Assembly (NCBI GenBank): GCA_006503535.1
Contig: QYRS01000010.1
Coordinates: 2,170,001-2,234,000, forward strand
Direction of reading: 5' to 3'
Length of the DNA stretch: 64,000 bases
Source of the DNA: Arthrinium phaeospermum
Taxonomy: Eukaryota; Ascomycota; Sordariomycetes; Amphisphaeriales; Apiosporaceae
A program made the translations under genes and the position numbers. Position 1 is the stretch's first letter. Every line of letters begins with the position of its first letter. The notes below the pieces were generated by a model. That model saw only the letters and a list, made by a program, of their open reading frames with translations, did no database searches and had not been told where the DNA came from. Shown piece after piece: positions 19,898 through 31,020 of the stretch.

Positions 19898-20400
19898 GTA
19901 CAGTAACCTACCATCCGTATCCCATCCACTTCCATTTTCTCACCTAAAATCGCGAAATCGCTATATTTTAATAAAATCGTAATAAATTAATTTAACGTGG
20001 AAAAATTCTTTTAAAAATAGTTTTATATAGATATTTATAATATAAAACTTATATATTAATTTTAAAGTTTTTAAATTAAATTTCATTAAGTTATAAATTA
20101 ATAAAGGTAAAGAAAAGTATTTTTTTCACCTCTCCCATAGAAACCGAGGTCGATTTCTATGGGAACTAGCTTTTAAAAAATAATATTTTATTTTAAATAT
20201 ATATAACTTTTTTAATTTAAATAATTAAAGAATATAAAAATTTTATAGTATACTTTGAATAAAGATTAAAATATTTCTATTTTTAGTTTTATTTTAAAAG
20301 TTATAATTAATTTATTATAAATTTTATAAAACATAGTAAAATGGCTGTTTTTGCGGGCATTTTAAGGGTGGATGGGGTACGGATGATCGGTGTCTGTACC
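19898..20400. mobile_element. AT-rich element with about 30-bp terminal inverted repeats
   Basis: Left end 19898-19927 (GGTACAGTAACCTACCATCC...) and the reverse complement of 20371-20400 (GGTACAGACACCGATCATCC...) agree at 25 of 30 positions. Weaker similarity continues inward as a CATTTT/TAAAAT-rich stretch. The interior (about 19970-20340) is overwhelmingly A and T, unlike the GC-rich surroundings, as expected of a transposon remnant after RIP or of an AT-rich MITE. No transposase frame remains. I see no clear target-site duplication. Confidence 0.6.
20133..20164. repeat. Perfect 11-bp inverted repeat (hairpin) inside the AT-rich element
   Basis: TCCCATAGAAA (20133-20143) and its exact complement TTTCTATGGGA (20154-20164) flank a 10-bp GC-containing loop. 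It stands out because the flanks are almost pure AT. Confidence 0.8.
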
Positions 20401-21250
20401 CACGGATCTTGGGGTTACCCAGAAAACCGGTTGTGCCGCATTTTGGACGACACCAAAAGTGTATCACGACATATATACGAATGCCACATGCGTCACTCCA
20501 TCTGCAAGTAGCCCGGACCATGTGACCGACCACTTGCAGAACTTTCAACCGTTTTCTTATCCGTTCGGCGGTGGAGAGGCGTTTGAAACGCCGACAATCC
20601 GTCGTACAGCGAAATGAAAAAAAGCAAAGTGGAGGCAGCGATGGGAAAACATGCGCTATCGCCTTAGCCTGTCATGATTCCAGAGCTGACCACGCTGAAC
20701 CGAGCCAAGCCAGTCTGGATGCCAGAGCCCCCCGACCGCCCGAGTCGCAACGGGTCTCTCAATCGCCCACGCTATTTTCGTCCAGCTCCATCCATCAATT
20801 CATTTCCCTCCGTGGAATGGACTGGGCTGGCTTGCTTACTACTAGAGGCTTGGTAGCACACCTTACGGGTGGACGCATTTTTTCCCTCGGCGTGGGTTTC
20901 TTTCCTTTGCTTTCAAGCAATTAGCTTTTTGGCAGGCAGACAGACAGCAACCATGGTTCCATCCCTTTTCAGGGTCTCTTTTTGACGCTCGTCCCTGGCG
21001 CCAATCAATTCTTGATTTGACAGGTCGCTGTCGTCCTGTCTTGCCTCCCCTATAAAGAAAAGAAACCCACCAAACCACCAGCCAAGCCCCTGCGAGAATA
21101 AACTGGCCAAGTCTCATTAAGAATAAGCAGGTCTGCAGAACACCCGTCATTCCAGTGGTATTGGTTTCCCACTGTTATTCCCTGGACTAAGTGGAATAAG
21201 TAATCAAGACGGTCTATTCCTGCGGTCGCTTGCCGCCATTCCCCAACAAG
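20401..21250. other. Upstream region of the GT25 gene
   Basis: Only short frames without motifs. It contains a CT-rich stretch and presumably the promoter and 5' UTR of the glycosyltransferase. Confidence 0.5.
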
Positions 21251-22667
21251 ATGGGAGCAATGCGCTGCGGCCTGCGGCCGATGATCGTACGCATCGCTTT
21301 TCTGCTGCTCGCTGCCGCGGCCACGCTTTCTCTGTACCAGTTTTGGCATTTGACGCTGCCTGCGACGCAGCATCCCCACGCCATCACCAGCGCTTTTGGC
21401 GATTTGTCAAAGTCGGCGGGGAAGCCGGCCGATGCGACAGTGGACCGTCCAGCGGAAGCTTCATTGACAGCAAACGCAACAGCAGAAGCGTCATCATCGC
21501 CATCGCCGCCGCCACCACCAAAAGCGAGCGATGCTGCTCAAGTCCAAAAGCCCAACTGGGGTCCGAGGAACTCAACATTAGGGGTAAGTTCCATGTCATT
21601 TCTCACCTCATCCGGTTATTCCCTATCGGCTATCCGCTTGACCAGCAAAGTAATTGCTCACATCTATGACTGTGTAGTTTGATGCCGTCTTGGCCTTGTC
21701 AAAGGGAGGTGAAACGTGGCGTGTCCAGGGCCTGCGGGCGGCTGGAGCTTTGACGGGTGTTGATGTCACCTTCCCGCCCCAGCCCACATGGTCCAAGGAG
21801 ATGATCGAGGCGTTCGCCGCATTGGGACCGAAGGACGGCCCGAAGCCGGGGTTCGGCAGCGCCGCCGCCTGGCTGGCCCACATCGACCTGCTCAAGCACG
21901 TCATCCAGAGCGACCTCAACTCGGCGCTGATCATGGAGGACGATGTCGACTGGGACGTCAACATCAAGGAGCAGCTGAGCCAGGCTGCCGTCTCTGTGCG
22001 CGAGCACACCAAGGCCCCCTTCGAGGCCCACAACCCCTATTCCAGCCTCTGGGACGTCCTCTGGCTCGGCCACTGCGGCGACATCCCGCGCGACAACGAG
22101 ACCTTCACCTTCTTCAAGGATCCCACGGTGGTGCGGCACTCGACCTACGAAGGGTTCGCGGCCGGCTACATCAACGACCACTTCCCCGAGGGCCAGCGCG
22201 CCGTCTACCGGTCCCAGGGCGCCATCTGCTCGTACGCGTACGCGGTGAACCGGGGCGGCGTCCGCAAGGTGCTCGAGTACGTGTCGCGCGGGCAGGAGCA
22301 GGCCTTCGACACCAAGCTCTTCCACGGCTGTCGCGAGGGCGCGCTGAATTGTATCGCGGTCAATCCGGAGCTGTTCCGGCACTTCCAGCCCGACGCTGAG
22401 TTCGGCCAGACCAGCGAGGTCGACAAGCAGAACTGGGGCGGTGAGGACAAGGGCGTCGTCGCCGAGGACGACAGGGAAGGGGGCGGGGGGCACGGGCAGT
22501 TCGGCGTGGCTAAGAAGATCACCGGCATGACCAAGAACATCAGGGAGAGCGCTCGGTGCAAGGCCTTGTGGGACAAGAAGTGCGGCGTGGCCGGGAAGAT
22601 GGAATCGATAGCCGACTTGGTAAAGGACAAGTTCGACAAGTTCGGTGATTTGTTTGGCGGCCATTGA
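21251..22667 (+). CDS. Glycosyltransferase family 25 protein, type II membrane, 440 aa
   Basis: Exons 21251-21583 and 21678-22667, with a GTAAGT donor and GTGTAG acceptor. The N-terminus has a short basic cytosolic tail, then one membrane span (IVRIAFLLLAAAATLSLYQF, about residues 13-32), then a Ser/Pro/Ala-rich stem, as for Golgi type II glycosyltransferases. FDAVLALSKGGETWRVQGL starts the catalytic domain. ALIMEDDVDWD near residues 194-204 provides the acidic DxD-like motif of GT25 (LPS/procollagen galactosyltransferase) enzymes, and WLAHIDLLKHVI and WLGHCGDIP are family-like. It probably transfers a hexose to glycans or glycoproteins in the secretory pathway; donor and acceptor are not deducible. 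Confidence 0.85.
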
Positions 22668-22802
22668 GGCCGGTCTGGGGGCATGGCCTATTGTTACGAT
22701 AGAAAGACAGTTACGTTTCCATACTTATATAATCTAATATTCCAAGAAAGATCCTGGCTGCTTCCCTGTGATGAACCGTACAACCAACGTCACACCTGCA
22801 GC

Positions 22803-24267
22803 TTAGTAAGAGGCGTGGGCCGAGAGGCTCCGCGGGCTATTGCTGGTATCCTTCGACTCACGCAGATCTTGATCCCCCAAAAGCATGGCTTGCGGGTTTT
22901 CGGAATCCAAACTGTCCATGTCTTGGGAAGGATAACTGCTGCTGCTGCTGCTGAAGAGGCGCTTCATGGACTGCCACGTGCTGCGCCGGAAGAAGGGCTG
23001 CAGGGTGGGCACGCAGGCGGCCACCACGCCGACGCTGCACTCGACCATGCCCCAATAGCAGTACAATGTCGTGTTCACTGCGGATTTGCCCAATAAGACG
23101 ATGTCAGACAGAATGATCTTCCGGAATGTAGTATCTCTCGATCTCGCGGGTAATAGAGGGAGAACTTACGGATAAAGTCCCTTCTTGGATCGGCTGCCTC
23201 TTGCACAAGACCGACGGATATTATCAGCCGGGCCAGCGACGTGGCGAGAGTCCTTGTTTTCGTGTTAGTCGTTGATCGTTCAAGTAAAACGTGTAGGTAG
23301 AATGGCCATGTCTTTGCAATACTTACATTGCCCCGACGAGGAACGAGCAAATGGTCACAAGCTTGTTCGTCGTCGACAATTGGAGACGCCAAATCTGGAA
23401 CGAATGGAAAACATTGGGGATTAGCTACTACTACTACACCCAGGAAGCCCGTAGGAAATAATAGACTCGCGATAGGGATGGGTACGGCGAAGAGGACCAC
23501 GTCCGCCAGAAACCCCGTGACGCAGAACGCCAGCAGCACGTCGAGGAAGAACCGGCACATGGCCATTTCGGAGACGGGCTGCCAGATGGCGAAGATCATG
23601 GTGCCGCAACAGAACAGGGTGGCCGCGACGAAGACGACGGCCCACAAGACGATGAAGGCGGCGAGGCCCCACAGGAGCCGGTTGAGGGCGCGGCTGATGG
23701 AGAAGATGCGCCGGTAGAGGAAGACGAGGCTTAGCTTGATGCAGGCCATGGCAGCTGGTAGGAGGATGCTGATGGTCCATTCGAGCTGGGACGTCGGGGA
23801 ACGATTGACTGATTAGCTTTTTCATTTGTCTCTCTTTCTGTTACATTGACGGACGAATGCCTGGATCCTGATGTACAGGGGACTGCGGCGCACCTTGATG
23901 GAGATGGACATTTGGTCCAAGGCCAGTGTAGATGGGCCATTCAGAGACGATGAGTATTGACGGTGCCCGAAGGCCTCGTGGTAGACACCGTAGACCAGAC
24001 ACATGCCCACTCCAATGGTAAGGAGCTTGATAATCATGTCGTGTCAGCTCCCTGGATCAAGTGACCTCTATGAGACAAGATGGGTCTTGAAAAACCTACT
24101 AGAGCGGGTATAATCAACCAATCGTCCGTTTTGAGAGGCTGCTTTCCGAAGTTTCGGGCTTGGAACCGACAGGCTACTGCCACAGTGGCGAGCAAAGATA
24201 GGCCAACACCCGCAGCGGCGACATGACCAGCAGTTTGAAAGTAGTGTTGCTCGTCCATCTTGGGCAT
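22803..24267 (-). CDS. Seven-TM fungal rhodopsin-domain (PTH11-like) protein, 346 aa
   Basis: Six exons: 24267-24100, 24025-23894, 23785-23471, 23394-23327, 23252-23170 and 23077-22803. The order of family blocks fits the fungal rhodopsin/integral-membrane family: CRFQARNFGKQPLKTDDW (TM1-TM2 loop), IGVGMCLVYGVYHEAFGH, LSLVFLYRRIFS, a Trp/Cys-rich TM4 region, VPIP, IWRLQLSTTNKLVTICSFL and LYCYWGMVECSVGVVAACVP. The junction between VPIP-I and IWRLQLS is in frame only if intron 3 uses a GC donor (GCGAGT at 23470-23465) with a CAG acceptor. The C-tail is Ser-rich and cytosolic. Relatives are proposed receptors of host or surface cues; the ligand is unknown. Confidence 0.85.
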
Positions 24268-24829
24268 CACTTGCAGGTAGTTGCTGTAGTCTTTGAGATG
24301 AACACCGAGTTTGAGATATGATTAAGATGCGAGCTGCGACTCACGGTATCCCTCTTGGGCTTCTGGTGTGTCTGCAGTATGTGATGTTTAGTTGGCAGAA
24401 AGGTACCGCGGCGGAAACAAAGGTGAAATCAGGTGGTAGTCTTCCGCGAGACCAGCTTATGTCCGCATATTATTACAACAGTTGGATTGCTTGGCTCACA
24501 CGATCGACGCTGTCAGGGATGCGACTGACCACCCCCTTCATCCAACTGCCTCCTTGGCAAACGGGTCCCACCCCGGCCAACACACCAATGACAACCGCGT
24601 GTTCCTGGGTTTGCCGATCTGTCGGTTTAAAGGCCACCAAAAACATGGAGAGGGGTTGTACGGGATTCAAGGCAACAAAGCTATATGTCAAACAATATAT
24701 TGAGTGAATTCGGGTTCTCCTTTCCAACTACAGGCTAAAGCTAAGTCCTCATCCTGGATGTTTATGAGGTGTGTAAAGGAACGCTACTCCTCAACATGTA
24801 ACTGTCTATGTGCTCCCCAGTCAGCCCGT
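24268..24829. other. Intergenic, no gene seen
   Basis: A minus-strand frame (24727-24473) has no ATG start and no motif. The region should contain the rhodopsin-like gene promoter and the 3' end of the flavoprotein gene. Confidence 0.5.
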
Positions 24830-25876
24830 CTAGGCCTTGCTGTACTTGGCCGCCTGCAGTTCCGCGCAAACCGCGACAGCCGCATTGCAGCCGCTCGTGA
24901 TGGAGCTCGGCGTGACCTTGTACGGCGTGCTGCAGTCGCCGACCGCGTAGACCCCGGGCACGCTGGTCTGCCAGAAGGGGTAGTCGGCCCGGATGTCGCC
25001 GGCCTCCGTGGTCTCGAGCCCCAGCTGCTTCGCGAAGGGGCCCTGCGCCACGGTCGCCGGGTTGTGCACCAGGAACGTCTCGGTCTTGATGGTTCCGTCC
25101 GCGAACTCGACGGTAACGGAGTCGTTCACGTCGTTGTTGCCCCGGAGCTGGTAGATCTTGCGCGGCTCGACGCTGAACTTGGACGGGAGGAGGCCGGCCG
25201 TCGCTGCGGTAACGTCGGCGGTTACGGCGTCGTCGCCGTTGGTGTAGAGCGTGACCTTTTCCGTGAGTTGCGCGGCGTTCATGGCCATGTGGGCGGCTAA
25301 CGCGCCGCCTACTGGGCCCACGGCCAGGATGCCCGAGGACGCCCCGCCTCTGTCTTCATACCCGTGGCAAAAGAGACAGTGGAAGCTAGATAATGATTGC
25401 TTCGCGTCAGCTTAATCCAATCCCACAAAACTATAGATGAAACAAATAGAGAGAAAGAGAGAGAGAGAGAGTAGTACTTACATGCGTCTCCCCCAGAGTT
25501 CCTGGTAGCCCGGAATCGACGGAAAGACGTTGGACGACCCGACGGCGAGAATAACCTTGCGGAACTTCTTGACCGCGCCGCTGCTGTCGTGGACCTCGAA
25601 GTGCGAGTCTGACTTCTTGTCGATCTTGGCCACCTCGACGGAAGAAGCGAATTGGACGGTCGAGTAGTTTCTCTCGATGTTCTTACGAGCCTCCGCGCGG
25701 TAGTCGGCGGGGTCCTTGTGGTCCCAGGTCAGGATCATGTGGAATTGCTTCGCGCCCTTGTTGCGATACTCGTGGTTGTCGTAGACGACGGCCGTGTGCA
25801 GCTGGCGGGCGACCGTGTTGGCGGCGGTCAGGCCGGCGGGGCCCCCGCCTATGATGGCGACGTCGGTGAAGTCCAT
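24830..25876 (-). CDS. Thioredoxin-reductase-like FAD oxidoreductase, 316 aa
   Basis: Exons 25876-25482 and 25385-24830 join in phase 2. VAIIGGGPAGLTAANTVARQ near residues 6-25 is the FAD-binding GxGxxG loop, KVILAVGSSNVFPSIPGY is the linking ATG-type motif, and across the intron FHCLFCHGYE gives a redox-active CxxC (CLFC, about residues 135-138). VPGVYAVGDC is the second FAD motif. The NADPH loop (ILAVGPVGGALAA) departs slightly from GxGxxA. This layout matches low-Mr thioredoxin reductases and the dithiol oxidases (GliT/HlmI-like) of secondary metabolism. Which of the two it is cannot be told from sequence alone; no gliotoxin-type cluster is visible around it. The intron contains a CT/GA microsatellite. 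Confidence 0.85.
25449..25471. repeat. GA microsatellite in the flavoprotein intron
   Basis: An almost uninterrupted GA run lies within the intron, close to the donor site of exon 1 on the minus strand. Confidence 0.7.
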
Positions 25877-26546
25877 TGAGAGTAAGGTGAGCTAGGTCGG
25901 GGAAGAGGTACTGGCAAGCTCAGAAGGGGCTTTGTTGAGATGGGTTTGCAATTTGGCAAAGAGCTCAAACACTCTTTTTGGATGTTGAATAAATATTTGC
26001 GCCACGGCCTCACCTATGCAAGGGGGTTTGGTAGCTACGTCACATTGTATGTGTGGTTTGGCCAACGACATATACCTGGCCAATCAGTGCGTGCCCAGAG
26101 AATCCTCTCCAGTCACTGTGCGTGTTATGCCATTTGCCAAGTTGCTCCCATGCAACCCCCTTGCAGTTGACCCGCGGAGGATTACGGTTTTAGTTCCCCC
26201 GGGGCGGCACAGTACATCACGCGGTTTCAATACTCTGGGATGACATAAATCAGACAGCCAACTGTCCCAGTAGTCCTTGGATCCTCACTCTGGACTGTGG
26301 CCCAAAGCTTTGCTATTCAACGGTTTTACTTGCACCGCGACGGCCGGCGCATGCAAACCACGCCCGCGGCAAACGATCGATTGCCAAATTTGGAGAAGGA
26401 TATCGAATTGTAGCTACCAAAGTTCCCCCTGATCGAGACATTTACAAGCCCAATGCAGTGACGCCCTCATAGCTATTGGCTGACATCTGATACTATACTT
26501 TTGCCAAACAGCAAGAGGTGAGAGCGCGAACAACAGCCCCCATCTA
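25877..26546. other. Intergenic, no gene seen
   Basis: Short frames only. The left end should hold the promoter of the flavoprotein gene. Confidence 0.5.
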
Positions 26547-27227
26547 CTAGACACTGTATCCAGCCCTTCTAGTAGCATACTCAGTGCAAAGGCCCTGAAG
26601 TTCCTCCAATGCCTTGGTCAACACCTCGATATACTGGTCTCTCTTCAATTGATCCAAGAAAGAATGCAAGTCACGCAGTCTTCGCTCGCCTGTTTTACTG
26701 GAGGTAGCTTGCCGGGGTTGCTGATCAAGCGCAGACTTCACTTGCGAGAGGAAGTCGCCTCCCTCTTCCAAGTCGTTCGTTTGGAGCTTTTCGTGGTCTA
26801 GGATTTGCTCCGCGGTTTTGACGAGTCGGTCCCGGTCGCTGCTCCGCATCTCGGCAAAGCTGATGGGGCCAAGCTCCGCCTCAGTCACCTTCGTCTCGGG
26901 CAAGACGCCATGATGGTCGATGGGGGCATCGTACTCGGTTAGAACGAAAGCGATGTGTATCAAGCCTCTAGTCATCTGGTTGTCCCACTGCGGTTCCGAT
27001 TCCCCGTTCACGTTGACCGGGTTGGTGGAAAGGGGTACAGAAGGAGGACCAAACAGCCTTGCTTGACTGATCAAATACAGTTTGAACCGGCATCGGGTGT
27101 CAAGCAGGGTTAGTGTGGACCATGCTGGTGTATACCGGGCGCTTCTATATTGTAGGACGGGGTCGGCGTCGCGAGGTTCGGTGTTGAAGATGATACGCAC
27201 GCGGTAACAGATTTCGAGATAGTGCAT
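26547..27227 (-). CDS. Unknown protein, family X copy 1, 226 aa
   Basis: The frame is open up to 27542, but comparison with the copy at 28015-28782 places the start at the ATG at 27227 (MHYLEICYRVRIIFN against MQGLQICYSVGVYFQ). Shared blocks are IHIAFVLTEYDAPIDHHG (IRVLFIVTELLPPINHDT in the other copy) and, near the C-terminus, ALEELQGLCTEYATRRAG (ALEELQGRCLEYEKTKRA). The middle is acidic and helical. I do not recognise the family. It and its tandem copy precede two tandem + strand genes of another family, so the four may form one accessory block. Confidence 0.6.
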   Translation of the reverse strand: MHYLEICYRVRIIFNTEPRDADPVLQYRSARYTPAWSTLTLLDTRCRFKLYLISQARLFGPPSVPLSTNPVNVNGESEPQWDNQMTRGLIHIAFVLTEYDAPIDHHGVLPETKVTEAELGPISFAEMRSSDRDRLVKTAEQILDHEKLQTNDLEEGGDFLSQVKSALDQQPRQATSSKTGERRLRDLHSFLDQLKRDQYIEVLTKALEELQGLCTEYATRRAGYSV

Positions 27228-28014
27228 TTTCCGGATGTGGCAAAACGCTCTGTAGATAGATTCGGCTTTCGGTAGTAACTTCCAGAATCGGTTTGTTGAA
27301 AGCAATTTCCCTATCAACCTGATATAGCTTCTAGAAACAAAGAAAGTCGGAAACCATGTTCTAAAATTACGGTGAAGCCTAGCTCCATTGCCTGTCACGG
27401 AACGTTTCAGAAACACCGGACGGTGTACAGGATAAAGCTCGTAGCAGATTGGAATTATTACGTGTCGTCCAAAAGGACAACAGCTCACCTTGTCTCTGCT
27501 ACATGTCACATTCGGGTCTACAACGGCGCTAACAGATAACAAACCAGTACCCTCTGCACAACGAGCAACCCGGTCACCAATGGTGCCATGTATCTCACTT
27601 TATCTTTTTATTCAGACACACGTCATCAGTTTATGACGCACCACAATTTTCATGAATATAGGTCAACAGCTCACAGGCCTATACGGAGGTTGAATAGGCG
27701 AAGACGAATGGGACATAGTGATTTACCACGGCCAACGATGGCAACGCGGACATGGGATTCCCCATAGTACCGGTTCCTGAACAAGAACTAGAAGTTGATA
27801 TTGACATTAGGGGATGAGGGGAGTTGACCAGCAACTACGTTGCAGCAAAAGACAGCGTTGCCATCATACCAATACTTCAGGGAAACATAATTTCATTTTT
27901 ATCCGAAAGTTTACATCCGCTTTCCCCCCTTTCCCCCTTTATATCCATCATAGTCCATGGTTCTGTGGCTACTGTCTAAATGGAAACAACGTTACCCAAA
28001 TCAGGATCCAACCC
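27228..28014. other. Spacer between the family X copies
   Basis: Apart from the upstream extension of the open frame to 27542, which the paralogue does not support, no gene is visible. Confidence 0.5.
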
Positions 28015-28782
28015 TTAAAACTTCATATTAACGACTCCCTTCGTCTCACCCCCAAGATCTCCACCCCTCCGTTCTCGACAGGCCCTCTTCGTCTTTTCAT
28101 ACTCCAAGCACCGCCCCTGAAGCTCCTCCAATGCGCCACGGAAGGCTTCGACGTACCGAGCCTCGTTTACCCGCTCCGCACCAGCATACATGCAGCCGAG
28201 CCATGCCTGCTCGGTCACAGGTTTGCCACTTTCCGCAATGCTCCGGGCAAAAACGTAGGCGAGTATGGATTCCACCTGGGCCGAGAACTCCTTGCCTTCA
28301 GCGACGCCTAGCTTGAGAGCCACGTCGTATAGCAGCTCTCTCGCGTCCCTGTCAAGGTCGGCTGTTTCTCTTGTCAGGAGGATGTCGTAGTCGGAATCGA
28401 AGTGGACGTGGTGCAGTTCCTCCACGAACTTCATCGGACGCCGATCGTTGCTAGTGATTCCAGGTATTTCGGGCCTCTCCAGGTCCTCCGCCGAAGTATC
28501 ATGATTGATGGGAGGTAGAAGCTCAGTCACGATGAACAAGACACGGATGTGTCCGAATAAGATACTTTGCTCATTTTCGGGCCTCTTGTGGAAGCAGGGC
28601 TGTGTCGCGGTACCGCCAGACAGATTGGTCTCGACATTGACGTCCAGCTGGAATTGGGAGATGGTGTCGTCAAGCACCGAAACCGAGCGTGGTGGGAGGA
28701 TAGGCGAGTTGGGCAGCTCGGGAACAGCAGTTCCTGATTGGAAATATACACCCACGCTGTAACAAATCTGAAGTCCCTGCAT
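28015..28782 (-). CDS. Unknown protein, family X copy 2, 255 aa
   Basis: An intronless frame with ATG at 28782. It is a tandem paralogue of the gene at 26547-27227, with the same N-terminal ICY-V-F block, central hydrophobic 'VTE...PI.H' block and C-terminal 'ALEELQG.C.EY' helix. It carries a longer acidic insertion around VHFDSDYDILLTRETADLDR and ends with a charged, Gly-rich tail. No domain recognised; no signal peptide or membrane span. Divergence between the copies is large, so the duplication is old. Confidence 0.65.
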   Translation of the reverse strand: MQGLQICYSVGVYFQSGTAVPELPNSPILPPRSVSVLDDTISQFQLDVNVETNLSGGTATQPCFHKRPENEQSILFGHIRVLFIVTELLPPINHDTSAEDLERPEIPGITSNDRRPMKFVEELHHVHFDSDYDILLTRETADLDRDARELLYDVALKLGVAEGKEFSAQVESILAYVFARSIAESGKPVTEQAWLGCMYAGAERVNEARYVEAFRGALEELQGRCLEYEKTKRACRERRGGDLGGETKGVVNMKF

Positions 28783-29485
28783 TGCGTTAGAACTTTTGGG
28801 AATAGACGTGAGCTGCCTGCTACGACCACATCAACTCAGAAAGTGGTTGTAACGACTTATAACAGCATGTAACGACCATCGATTGGTGTTGTCGCGGGAT
28901 ATGGGCACAAAGAGAAGCTGGATCACTGTCGTTGCCAGTCACGTTATAGACAAGTGTTATGAGATGTAGAAAGTAACAGATCATATTACTGGTAAAACAG
29001 CACACAGGCATCGCGGTGATTTCTAAGACAGTAAGAATTCAGTCATGGCTTTCAATCCAGTTTAGATCAACAAAGCTACTGGTATTAGATGGAAACATTG
29101 GCCATAATGCATCCGTGGTATCGCAACTCACAATTGCACTCCTAAACTTGCATGGCTGCATTACGCCAACGGCTTCTCTGTAGAGACCTGTGCCACCTGC
29201 TGATACCGCAGGGTTCTCATCCTCGATGTTCAGCAAGAGTCGCGGCTGTGACCTTGTGGTCGGGCTGTGGAAAAGCAACCCCTGAACCAATCAGGGAAAT
29301 GCGGTACCCCTGCTACTACTACCCCTCGCTTAAGCCACAGCGCAAAGCCTCATTCAAACGTCTGCTTCCAAACGTCAATGTTCTCGCACATTCCAAGTCA
29401 TCACATTTCCGGCTGTAGTTTATCCTCATCGTTTAGATCCTCTCAAGCTCGCTCATGCGCCCCTGTTGTCTATTGAACTGAATCG
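28783..29485. other. Divergent spacer between families X and Y
   Basis: No gene seen. The segment 29320-29365 (TTAAGCCACAGCGCAAAGCC) resembles 30790-30815 (GCGCAAGCCACAAGCC) upstream of the second family Y gene, indicating that upstream sequence was duplicated with the genes. Confidence 0.5.
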
Positions 29486-30445
29486 ATGCATCCCAATAAA
29501 AGTTCCCTCCTCCGAGCGATCCTCGCCGATGCCAATGCGGGGAAGCTCACCGCCATGAATCTCACCGCGACGTGTCTCGGAGCTCAACGACACTACACCC
29601 TGACGACTGCTGCCCGTGGACGCGGGCTCGCGTATGGCCACTCGAAGAGCGCGGTCATCCTATCCAGGCCAACGGCGAGATGGTTTGGGAGCACCCGCGT
29701 ATACCGTCGTGTTAACTACGACTCCAATGGCTACTGGATTCCACCAGCGGGGGTCACCATGGGTATACGAGAGTGTCTATCTCCCTACTGGGGCATGGCC
29801 CTGTACCGCACCTCGTACAAGCACGAAGAGGCGTGGAGATGTCTGCTGCAAAAGATATTAGGCCTCTCCGCGCTCCGGAGTCAGCATGACGAGGTCAAAA
29901 CCGTAGCCCACCGGATCCGATTCTTTGACGACCCGGTCTTTGAAGGCACCAGCTTACGAGATTTACGGGACAGATTCGCCCTCGAGATCGCGGCGCACCG
30001 AAACGCACTTTCGGAAATGGCCCATTGGGCGCTCTGGCAGAAGCACCCGGCGCGCTTGGGCTCGAGCCCATCCCCCACAAGGAATCCTACCCTGGTGTTA
30101 CTGGAAGAGGCGATCCGCCTGCATTGGCCCAACGGATCCAGAATATGCAGCCCATTCGCCGCCACATGGCATAACTTCTTTCTGGTGGTGGACGAGGCTT
30201 GCCTCGAGAACTTCGATCGGGATCGCCACATGGTGGTGAAGTTGGTGAGAAGAGCACCCATTGGACCTGAGGAAGAGAAGACCTGGCAACAGCATTCCGA
30301 GAACGAGTGGATGTACCTGCCCACATCAAAGTACATCTCATGCTGCCATGTCTTGCATAATTGCACGCGATGGCCTACCAAGCACAGCGCGAGGTTGCTG
30401 GAAGGTGTAGGGTTCAAAACAGGGATAGACGTCTGGATTCAGTGA
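29486..30445 (+). CDS. Unknown protein, family Y copy 1, 319 aa
   Basis: An intronless frame from ATG 29486. It is paralogous to 31021-32013: YWGMALYRTSYKHEEAW against FCGMAVYRTTYKDNQAW, FFLVVDEACLENF against YCLVVDEDCLLTY, and MVVKLVRRAPIGPEEEKTW against PVAKLVRRAPVGRHEEKRW with ENEWMYLP after it. The motif set (Y-R-T-x-Y-K, then F-D-D/N near RFFDDPVFEG, then VVDE) recurs in ascomycete proteins of unknown function. The N-terminus is less conserved. No signal peptide or membrane span. I assign no function. Confidence 0.65.
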   Translation: MHPNKSSLLRAILADANAGKLTAMNLTATCLGAQRHYTLTTAARGRGLAYGHSKSAVILSRPTARWFGSTRVYRRVNYDSNGYWIPPAGVTMGIRECLSPYWGMALYRTSYKHEEAWRCLLQKILGLSALRSQHDEVKTVAHRIRFFDDPVFEGTSLRDLRDRFALEIAAHRNALSEMAHWALWQKHPARLGSSPSPTRNPTLVLLEEAIRLHWPNGSRICSPFAATWHNFFLVVDEACLENFDRDRHMVVKLVRRAPIGPEEEKTWQQHSENEWMYLPTSKYISCCHVLHNCTRWPTKHSARLLEGVGFKTGIDVWIQ

Positions 30446-31020
30446 TTGAAAATTGGTTCACAAAGGGTTTACTGGCGGTACCTGATTTGGTTGCTCTAAT
30501 CGGTTGTGCCTCTGATGAGGAAAACATGGCAAAGGCTTATCATATTATGCATGGAATCAAGTCCTCCTACATCCAACATAGCCAAGATCTGTGCGTAGTA
30601 TGCACGGCTGGTATGACATCTAAATCAGTGTGTACGATGGATGCCAACAATGATCATAGCTCCCAGGTCACAATTGCACCAACGAAAGGGGAACAGGTGC
30701 AGTACTGCTGATAAGTAGGTATCAGACACGGCGTTTTCATCAGCGTACTGTCAGGCGGCTGTTGGGATCTTGCTATTAACGCCTGCCCCTTGCGCAAGCC
30801 ACAAGCCTCATTCGGACTTCCCCCCAAAACTGGGCTCCCCGCCTTTGGGCGGCCTCAGCCTTCCCTCCTCCAGAAACATTCACGACAGCATCTCTGTTGC
30901 TGACGAGAACGTGCCCACGCGGCCCCGAATGCTCTCTCGCCCGATACATCCTCACCCATGCTGAGCGCTGAGCAGTCCACCACATCGTTCTGATCTTCAG
31001 ACAAAACAGTTCATTCCAGG
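30446..31020. other. Spacer between the family Y copies
   Basis: A frame at 30361-30711 overlaps the end of copy 1 and lacks any motif. Duplicated upstream sequence lies near 30790-30815. Confidence 0.5.

Noticed and set aside
21699..22664. 321-codon minus-strand frame
   Set aside because: Antisense of the GT25 catalytic exon; no independent evidence.
24473..24727. 84-codon minus-strand frame with proline-rich motif
   Set aside because: Starts at a non-ATG codon and lies in the promoter side of the rhodopsin-like gene; no family resemblance.
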